From NCBI GenBank assembly GCA_905216145.1, contig CAJMST010000013.1:1-59728 (forward strand): a stretch of DNA of 59,728 nt, written 5' to 3'. A model generated the notes under the pieces. It was not told where the DNA came from. It did not search any database and saw only the letters and a program-made list of their open reading frames with translations. This document shows positions 55,301 through 59,728 of the stretch, piece by piece; position 1 is the stretch's first letter; each line of letters starts with the position of its first letter. The DNA is from an uncultured bacterium. GTDB lineage: Bacteria; Actinomycetota; Coriobacteriia; Coriobacteriales; Coriobacteriaceae. A program made the position numbers and the translations under genes.

Positions 55301-58300
55301 GCACCTTCGGCAAGGGCGAGCACGCCGTGACGTTCGCGGGCGGCAAGGCGACCTTCACGCTCAGGGACGGCGGGGAGAAGACCGTCGCCGGCCTGCCCGT
55401 GGGCGCGCACTACACCGTGACCGAGGACGCCGCCGAGGGCTACACGACTGCGGTCAACGGGGCTGACGGCTCCAAGGCCGAAGGCGCCGTGACCGAGGAC
55501 GGCGCGACCGTCGCGTTCACCAACACCGTGAAGACGGGCGAGCTCGACGTCTCCAAGACCGTCGTGGCGCGCGAGGGCCTGGCGGTCGATGCGGACAAGA
55601 CATTTGAGTTTGCGGTCGAGGCCACCGATGCCGCGGGCCACGGCGTGTCCGGCGCCTACGGTGACGCGACGTTCGAGGACGGCAAGGCGGCCCTCAGGCT
55701 CAAAGATGGCCAGACGGCGAGGATCACGGGGCTGCCCGCGGGAACCGCCTACACGGTGACCGAACGTGCCGCCGATGGCTACAAGGCCGCGGTGAACGGA
55801 GCCGAGGGATCCAAGGCCGATGGCTCCATCGCGGCAGACCAGGTCTCCTCCGCCGCCTTCACCAACACCTTCGACCCCGCCCCCGCCACGGCGTCCGTCC
55901 CCGAGTTCACCAAGGTGCTCGCGGGCGGCCGCAAGCCCGGCCTCCAGGAGGGGGAGTTCGCCTTTGAGCTCTCCCTCGCCGACGGCGCGGGCATTGTGCT
56001 CGAGGGCTACCCGATCGAGGCGAAGAATGACAAGGATGGCAAGGTTTCCTTTGGCGAGCTCAGCTTCACCAATCCGGGTACCTACCACGCGACCGTGACC
56101 GAGAAAGCAAGCGGCGATGTCCTGATTGAGGACGATGCGCATGTCTACACCTTCGACATCACAGTGGCTCAGGCTGGCGCCGGCCTTAAGGCCGAGATCT
56201 CCAACGAGCGGGGCAAGAAGACTTTCACCAACACCTTCACGCCGCACGACAACACAAAGACCGTCACCAAGGCGGACGCCTCGGGCGCCAAGGTCGATGT
56301 GGACGGTAAGCCCGTGAGTGTGGGCGATACCCTCACCTACACCATTAACTGGGCCAACAACAGCGTCGACGACAGGGGCGCCGCGCGGGCAGCCGACGTG
56401 ACGGTGACCGATGCGCTGCCCAAGGGCGTTGGCTACGTCGAGGGCTCTGCCGACGGCGCCGCCTACGACGCCGCGACGCGCACCCTTACCTGGTCGCTCG
56501 GCGAGCAGGCTGCGGGCGCCACGGGCACGCTCAGCTTCGACGTGAAGGTCTCCGCCGATGCCGCCACGGTCGATGACATCGCCAATACCGCAACGGTCAA
56601 GGTGGGCGAGAACCGGGCCCAGACCAACACGACCCACAACAGCGTGTCCCGCGAGGGCAGCCTCACCGTCAAGAAGACGGTCGTCGGCGGCGACAGCCAG
56701 CGCGAGTTCGGCTTCACGGTCGCGCTGACCGACGGGGACGGCGAGCCCGTCTCCGGCACCTTCGGCAAGGGCGAGCACGCCGTGACGTTCGCGGGCGGCA
56801 AGGCGACCTTCACGCTCAGGGACGGCGGGGAGAAGACCGTCGCCGGCCTGCCCGTGGGCGCGCACTACACCGTGACCGAGGACGCCGCCGAGGGCTACAC
56901 GACTGCGGTCAACGGGGCTGACGGCTCCAAGGCCGAAGGCGCCGTGACCGAGGACGGCGCGACCGTCGCGTTCACCAACACGTACGGAACGGCCACCGAG
57001 GGCAGAGACGTCTCCACCGCGGGGCTCTTCACCAAGACGCTCGAGGGCCGCGACTGGGCCGAGGGCGACAGCTTCCAGTTCACGCTTACGGGCGAGGACG
57101 GCGCCCCCATGCCCGAGGGGTCTGCCGACGGCTCCAAGACCGTCAGTGTGACGGCCGCCGCCGTCACCAAGGCGGGCGATAAGGTCGCCTTCGACTTCGG
57201 CTCCATTCGCTACACGCTCAATGACATCAAGGACGCTGGGTTCGCCGAGGTCGGCGGCAAGCGCGTGCGCACCAAGACCTTCACCTACAAGGTGCGCGAG
57301 GTCAGGCCCGATGACGGTTCTGCCATCGCCGGCGTGGACTACGACGGCCACGTCGCCACGATGACGGTGACCGTGGCCGACGACGGCTCCGGCAACCTCA
57401 CGGCCACGACGCCCGCGATCGCGCAGGCGAGTGGCGGCGACTTCGTCAACACCTACACGACCGAGCTCGACTACTCGGCCCGCGCGGGCGTGCGCCTGTC
57501 CAAGACGCTCTCCGGCCGCGCCATGGAGGCGGGGCAGTTCGCCTTCACCGTGACCGCCGACGCCGAGACGGCCGCCAAGCTCGGCCTCAAGACCGACAAG
57601 GACGCCTACGCCGTGGCCGCGGCTGACGATGGGAAGGCCGACCTGGTCGACCTCATCGGCGGTGCCGCGAAGAGCGACGTGAAGTTCACCGACGCCGACG
57701 CGGGCAAGACCTACCGCTTCACCGTCACCGAGACCAAGCTCGGCGGCGAGGGCTACACCAACGACACCGCGCCGCGCACGGTGACCATCGCGCCCGGCTA
57801 CGACGCCGCGACGGGCGAGCTCACGGTCACGACCACAGTTGCCAAGGACGGTGTCGAGGTCGCCCGCAGCGAGGTCTCCACAGCGGATGACGCCATGGCG
57901 CCGCCCGCGCCCGTGACGGTCGCGTTCCAGAACTCCTACGAGGCCACCGGAACGCTCGGCGGCGAGGGCGACGCGGCCATCAACGCCACCAAGACGCTGA
58001 CGGGCCGCGCCGCGGCGGCGGGCGAGTTCTCGTTCTCCGTCCGCGATGCCCGGGGCAACGTGGTCGCGACCGCGACCAACCGGGCCTCCGGCGACGGCGA
58101 GGCCGCGGGACTTACGTTCTCGCCCATCGCCTACACCACCGACGCTCTCGAGCGGATGGTGGCGGACGGCACCGCCACCAGGGCCGCCGACGGCTCCTGG
58201 GCCATTCCCTATACCGTATCCGAGGACGGCACGGACCGGCTGTCCGCGGGCGTGACGGCAACCGCCTCGAGCTTCGACATCACGGTCAAGGTGACCGATA

Positions 58301-59728
58301 ACGGCAAGAGCGGGCTGGACGTTAGCGTGGTCTACCCCGAGGGCTCCGACGGCACGCTGTCGTTCGTGAACGGCTACGGCACCAACGAGGCGACAGTCGA
58401 CCTCGCGGGCACCAAGACGCTGGCGCTCGGCCAGGCCGACCTTGGCCTGACGCAGGCCGACATCGCGGGTAAGTACACCTTTAAGATTGAGCCGCTGGAC
58501 GGCGCGCCCGCGCCGGTCGACGCCTCCGGCAAGACGGTAACCGAGGCGACCAACGACGCCGCCGGCAACGTCGAGCTGGGCCACGTCACGTTTAAGCAGC
58601 CGAGCGACCTCGACGACGTCAAGATCGACGGTGACGGCATGCGCACCAAGACGTTCGCCTACCGGGTGAGCGAGTCCGGTTCGGTCGACGGCGTGGTCAA
58701 CGACGCGACGGCGACCAGGACCTTCACGGTCAAAGTAGTCGAGGACACCAGCGCGGGCACGCTTTTCGCGGAGGTCCTGCCCGCCGAGGGCACGCCCGAG
58801 GGCAAGGGCGCGTTCGAGTTCACCAACACCTACGGCGTCGGCCCCGCCCCGAGCTCCGTCACCGACCAGATCAAGGTGAACAAGAAGCTCAAAGGCCGCG
58901 ACCTGGCCGAGGGCGAGTTCGAGTTCCAGTTGATCGAGATCAACGCCGACGGCAGCGAGAGCGTCGCGGCGACGGGCAAGAACGCCGCCGACGGCACAGT
59001 CGCACTCAACCCGGTCACCTACACCGCGCCCGGCACGCACAGCTACGAGCTGCGCGAGGTCACCGGCACGGCGGGCGGCGTGACCTACGACAAAGCGACG
59101 CGCCGCGTGCGCACGACGGTCACCGACGCCGGCAACGGCACGCTCGCCGTCAAGCACGAGCTCACGGATGCCGAGGGCAACCCCACGGGCGATGACTCGG
59201 TGACGTTCACCAACGGCTACAAGGCCGCGCCCGTCATCCTCAAGCTGGGTGCCGCCAAGGTGCTCAAGGGCGCCGAGCTCAAGGCGGGGCAGTTCAGCTT
59301 CGAGCTCAAGAGCCGGGACGGCAAGGTGATGTCGACCGCCAAGAACGCCGCCGACGGCAGCGTCACGTTCGACGCGCTGACCTTCAAGCAAGCCGGCACC
59401 TACACCTTCACGGTGAGCGAGATCGACGACGGCCAGGCGCATGTGACCTACGACAAGGCCGTGCACAAGATCGTCGTCACGGTGAGCGACGAGGCAGCAG
59501 ACGGCACCAAGACGGGCTACCTGTCGGCGAAGGTCTCCTACGAGGGCGACGCCAACCTGCCGCCGGTCTTCACCAACAGCTACGCCGAGGAGCCCGGCAC
59601 CCCGGAGACCCCCGGCATCCCCGAGAACCCCGGCACGCCGGGCGGCGGTTCGGGCGGCGGTTCCGATAGCGGCTCCGGCGGCGACGGCTCCAAGAGCGGC
59701 ATGCCCGACACCGGCGACCGCAGCCTGC
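46363..59728 (+). CDS. Giant sortase-type surface adhesin/pilin-like protein (3' end outside window)
   Basis: The frame stays open for 4,455 codons to the window edge. Residues 1-47 are a signal peptide (cleavage near SASA/D). A fibro-slime domain follows (EFSGDDDVWVYIDGVLVGDL, about 296-315), then SpaA/CnaB-like domains (VEKVDQNGEAVQDAKFALY and VQKVDDLGKPVNGATFELY). From about residue 960 come some twenty FctA/Spy0128-like domains that start K-T-L-x-G-R and end F-x-N-x-Y; such domains form Lys-Asn isopeptide bonds. Three DUF11-like domains interrupt (about 2420, 2550 and 3310). A Pro/Gly/Ser linker leads to MPDTGD (4447), an LPXTG variant. Likely a cell-wall-linked adhesin. Confidence 0.9.
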   Translation, partial: MNRACARAREMLKPFGKKTNTAKRVLRVLAVPLAACALMFGATSASADQTVPLSNHTVQTVNPTGTTVNLFDYWVVDGDNDSSKNINNNNGNDNTGINKDHQLKFNGGGGTGINKWTGRSVIDGFGRLSFVKNTLVNGYPAINAGTYTSYGTKGDCTDESLAYLFNNDSQANGRQKGKAVYNDVKGLFQLQKGYYVYDSYGSRGNYAVYNYTTNSFDVYNKAGVYKGGVSDANLGQFFPFDSADKVFDEKGNSLSPKQIIDGSTSLNHHFGMSMTTEFVQPTNGKTTDGNDMIFEFSGDDDVWVYIDGVLVGDLGGIHEKATLKINFATGAVHVGHVDNANDPEKTIQDTTIKAMFQAAGADTSNRRFSGNTFLNSSKHTLSFFYLERGAGASNMSLKFNLTTLPSSEVEKVDQNGEAVQDAKFALYQSDASWKTQGDPIAQGTTDDKGRLVLLKSDDGSVLSFDNQHADGHNYFVLKETDLPAGYRSSLTSSTTAMSGELHLQYKEAAASGSGGVVVAPQTTVTMADGVTQWTGSRMWLNGGYLAAKETISLSKETKDNKDKPISSGTTFAVVLKRTDKSKADTDENAWTAVTGNPLDGYMLCSAHGIPGAVEAAKSADTSVFGVNTKGDYEVTVRSLPGDIETYAAMLQDEDKPKAEYTVAVYHTTASSLAGATIGNTSMVKYQTINRQFSTVIHLTNVQNRLFVQKVDDLGKPVNGATFELYQAKDVTGDSPRTYAIKSGAEPYDTVQANGMTYPYDIKGAACFPLDSAKHAPLIKGTYYLRESVSPDGHEINNTITKVIVDDSGVYVDAGEENDGVLSMSGPGSLIASLAQFGSPDSIDNTLTHIKGKLQSAAVDANGNLTWGQTCTAQGVTPSLAGNLMHMRYDKTAQGTKTILRYVEDGGDRDGQLATIFADTGVNRMALYQEDDSAYIDDASKTRTNLGTLQLNHLFTTATAVQYTDRRVARLQVTKTVTADAGLTAPTKDADDNDLTFTFKFTLPESQEGYEAHVFDASGNAVGNSFRLKNGDTHSIKAGETIRVYDLKKGDNYSVSELTTKGEVSSGNVLASIVNAVTGSADESVLPAGFSLVRRMVGGEKQSGTGNTITGSIAALVDGKIPASNTLEFINKYSVSPVKNGLSAKKVLEGRNWADGDTFTVQLTADDGVPMPSGAKSKVATVELTNDQPATFGDITYTKPGTYAYTISEDIPGSNAKADGISYSAAVYTATVKVDDNHAGALVVKSVKVKQVRDDAGKPATAEVADKIATFTNRYDTHEHSIIIHAQKNLTDNAGSFPLSQNAFSFKLERVGGYADDNAAFDPDKVDTSIEAPMPQGAEGNIATVGNNADGTVTWPEISYTAKADAGRAYVYKFAENRGSVTGMTYDGSVYYAVVRNDKKGAGIQTSVEYYKAAENNSVKQLDENVTPSFTNIYSVEPTSVTLQGQKTVSGRDWNQGESYAFNLAAATDDAGATGLGKTTKQAVTDGAVAIGVNRAVASAPATGRVASFAFGTEAAPTVTFNRAGTFSFNITEKAAQDGQAGMSMDKHTARATVVVTDLDESGNHTGKLRVSSVTYANTGASDADKAVADKAAFTNAYHASGTFDGVTVSKTLEGRASAAGQFTFAVTGLWYNGVQTSVDGAEASLSNKAAGAGVSGAVVGASGQEKLFARTLTEQDLGHTFAYRIRENQPAAAGYAYDTGYTGDAIVLVKVLARKDDPAKLYAVTTVLKGAGVTELLGDGADASALTDEKIVQLKQDSNTYVQQYDASEAGATTPTVSFVNRYTASLDYGAAGGLQIEKTLTYPKDATIFGSPKSTFRYIVKPADETSASKVGISTDGKVFETANVEADAPKTVSLIPAGGLTFTQDDAGKTFTYTVSEIDDKATGYTYDKTIHTVRAVVADNGDGTLRVTTAVSKQVDGKDELEGQWIYPSGATSTGVATVKFKNTYTVTEAATYTPSVTKVVAGADAPGKFTFAMTAADDATKTAIDGKLITGSSMSAENGYAEEKQTTAALKDGEHYKLDFSKLTFNKPGTYKFAINELAPNGGLGEWTYDAHIYTLTITATDEGGKLVARADGATGSEGFIFTNRYRTSTSYELQGGLEIVKTLNGHDLHAGMFGFTVTGEDAASTDKLNKLLRADEGKLTVTNDEPQADGTSHTGILGGLTFATEDAGKTFTYKVVENGGGKGGYTYDSTYWMVEIAVNNRRDGSLYTVTTAKHYDANEAEEPHEKKIFSSESGTAKAQVFFTNSYAATGTFDGLTAEKVMDSGDKIETGQYTFDLYAEKADGSLEKMDEGTTRADEDGTATVDFGKVNFKLGDATSGTHEQTIDLAGAVNDGIATKRHNADHTTTYSFNLVAKERMANLPEGVRPVDTSATCRVLLEVTDHNDGNLTSKVTYRDGTEKGKIVFHNTRDKVKTIGTVAKPDVDIDGQLLSVGDSYAYTINWANTEADAAGNLVSANVTVTDELPTGVVFEAFEGEYADKGAASGQLLTWNLGEQPAGSHGSVRVHVKITEDAVKGAQGAVGTINNTATVKVGDKSKSYTGTTTNFVPKKSESDVQDSNGSGVALGDELTYTIGYKNTEGASATVTITDAVPAGTEFVEFAGDHKDAGSKGNDGNLTWTLKDVPAGKEGTVQFKVRVTEDAFKSGGASGDISNQASVAVGNNPAVKTNTTTDQVSDGRLTLSKTVTAAEGITAPNKAFTFKVLLYQADGTTPLAGTFAYAGRPDGTNGTYVSGQIKSGDTIALKAGGSVTVTLPIGAHYEVQELDSKGELMTSEDGFAVVDKANPQKGTVGQATKVGFTNVYSVESTKVENAFKVQKKISGRNWTKADAFTMMLTAQGEAPMPKGAKEGVSTIELHKDAQVGNFGTIEYTKPGTYTYVITEPSGDETSLIFSKATYRATVTVADDGAGKLFAKTKIAQLTDDAGDAAERTVEAAVFTNTAKTGSLTVKKTVVGGDSQREFGFTVALTDGDGEPVSGTFGKGEHAVTFAGGKATFTLRDGGEKTVAGLPVGAHYTVTEDAAEGYTTAVNGADGSKAEGAVTEDGATVAFTNTVKTGELDVSKTVVAREGLAVDADKTFEFAVEATDAAGHGVSGAYGDATFEDGKAALRLKDGQTARITGLPAGTAYTVTERAADGYKAAVNGAEGSKADGSIAADQVSSAAFTNTFDPAPATASVPEFTKVLAGGRKPGLQEGEFAFELSLADGAGIVLEGYPIEAKNDKDGKVSFGELSFTNPGTYHATVTEKASGDVLIEDDAHVYTFDITVAQAGAGLKAEISNERGKKTFTNTFTPHDNTKTVTKADASGAKVDVDGKPVSVGDTLTYTINWANNSVDDRGAARAADVTVTDALPKGVGYVEGSADGAAYDAATRTLTWSLGEQAAGATGTLSFDVKVSADAATVDDIANTATVKVGENRAQTNTTHNSVSREGSLTVKKTVVGGDSQREFGFTVALTDGDGEPVSGTFGKGEHAVTFAGGKATFTLRDGGEKTVAGLPVGAHYTVTEDAAEGYTTAVNGADGSKAEGAVTEDGATVAFTNTYGTATEGRDVSTAGLFTKTLEGRDWAEGDSFQFTLTGEDGAPMPEGSADGSKTVSVTAAAVTKAGDKVAFDFGSIRYTLNDIKDAGFAEVGGKRVRTKTFTYKVREVRPDDGSAIAGVDYDGHVATMTVTVADDGSGNLTATTPAIAQASGGDFVNTYTTELDYSARAGVRLSKTLSGRAMEAGQFAFTVTADAETAAKLGLKTDKDAYAVAAADDGKADLVDLIGGAAKSDVKFTDADAGKTYRFTVTETKLGGEGYTNDTAPRTVTIAPGYDAATGELTVTTTVAKDGVEVARSEVSTADDAMAPPAPVTVAFQNSYEATGTLGGEGDAAINATKTLTGRAAAAGEFSFSVRDARGNVVATATNRASGDGEAAGLTFSPIAYTTDALERMVADGTATRAADGSWAIPYTVSEDGTDRLSAGVTATASSFDITVKVTDNGKSGLDVSVVYPEGSDGTLSFVNGYGTNEATVDLAGTKTLALGQADLGLTQADIAGKYTFKIEPLDGAPAPVDASGKTVTEATNDAAGNVELGHVTFKQPSDLDDVKIDGDGMRTKTFAYRVSESGSVDGVVNDATATRTFTVKVVEDTSAGTLFAEVLPAEGTPEGKGAFEFTNTYGVGPAPSSVTDQIKVNKKLKGRDLAEGEFEFQLIEINADGSESVAATGKNAADGTVALNPVTYTAPGTHSYELREVTGTAGGVTYDKATRRVRTTVTDAGNGTLAVKHELTDAEGNPTGDDSVTFTNGYKAAPVILKLGAAKVLKGAELKAGQFSFELKSRDGKVMSTAKNAADGSVTFDALTFKQAGTYTFTVSEIDDGQAHVTYDKAVHKIVVTVSDEAADGTKTGYLSAKVSYEGDANLPPVFTNSYAEEPGTPETPGIPENPGTPGGGSGGGSDSGSGGDGSKSGMPDTGDRSL
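55201..55526 (+). repeat. 326-bp direct repeat within the giant gene (copy A)
   Basis: Identical by eye to copy B over 326 bases. It encodes one complete domain beginning GSLTVKKTVVGG and ending AFTNT. The distance between copies is 1,455 bp, that is 485 codons. Confidence 0.85.
56656..56981 (+). repeat. 326-bp direct repeat within the giant gene (copy B)
   Basis: The second copy of the repeated domain. Flanking bases differ from copy A on both sides, which sets the limits of identity. A DUF11-like domain and two other domains lie between the copies. Confidence 0.85.

Noticed and set aside
51496..59466. A minus-strand open frame of about 2,650 codons opposite the giant adhesin
   Set aside because: It mirrors the GC-rich third-position pattern of the plus-strand gene, has low-complexity residues, no domain I recognise, and the plus strand translates into clear repeated domains.

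Overview
The window looks like a stretch of chromosome from a high-GC Gram-positive gut bacterium of the Coriobacteriia, most likely Collinsella. This rests on the GC-rich codon use, SD-type ribosome sites, actinobacterial-type housekeeping genes (walJ-tilS-hpt-ftsH order), a Tat-like lipoprotein signal, a fusA2-like EF-G paralogue and a very large sortase-anchored surface protein. The genus is my inference; no database was searched.

0-13 kb: a small membrane protein, an Hsp20 chaperone, a WalJ-type metallo-hydrolase, then tilS, hpt and ftsH (hpt-ftsH nearly abut). An aminotransferase, a PHP phosphatase and an rRNA methyltransferase (rlmD, minus strand) follow, then a three-gene polar amino-acid ABC importer with overlapping reading frames. 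13-18 kb: an EF-G-like protein with degenerate GTPase motifs, a secreted EndA-type nuclease and a LacI regulator.

18-24 kb: a sugar operon read away from that LacI gene: PTS EIIBC, a GatZ/KbaZ-like protein, an FSA-type transaldolase, a split transketolase (N and C halves) and a separate PTS EIIA. It imports and phosphorylates an unidentified sugar and feeds it into pentose-phosphate chemistry. 24-34 kb: larE, a HAD phosphatase, a second LacI regulator, glmS, a GntR regulator divergent from a YeiH-type exporter, a Fis-type regulator with a degenerate AAA+ domain, a membrane protein of unknown role and a nitroreductase. 34-46 kb: a small unknown protein, a MarR regulator with a heterodimeric ABC exporter, cysE, a DedA protein, ilvE, lemA, a TetR regulator, tRNA-Ser(UGA) and a TadA-glycerate kinase fusion.

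46.4 kb to the end: one open reading frame of more than 4,455 codons, cut by the window edge. It encodes a signal peptide, a fibro-slime domain, SpaA/CnaB and about 20 FctA/Spy0128-like domains ending in F-x-N-x-Y, three DUF11-like domains, and a Pro/Gly/Ser linker ending in a sortase-like MPDTG motif just before the edge. It contains a 326-bp perfect direct repeat.

Intergenic DNA is rich in repeats: hairpins carrying GGGACAG, large palindromes nested inside palindromes, and a 203-bp element with imperfect terminal inverted repeats. No insertion sequence, phage gene or CRISPR array was seen.
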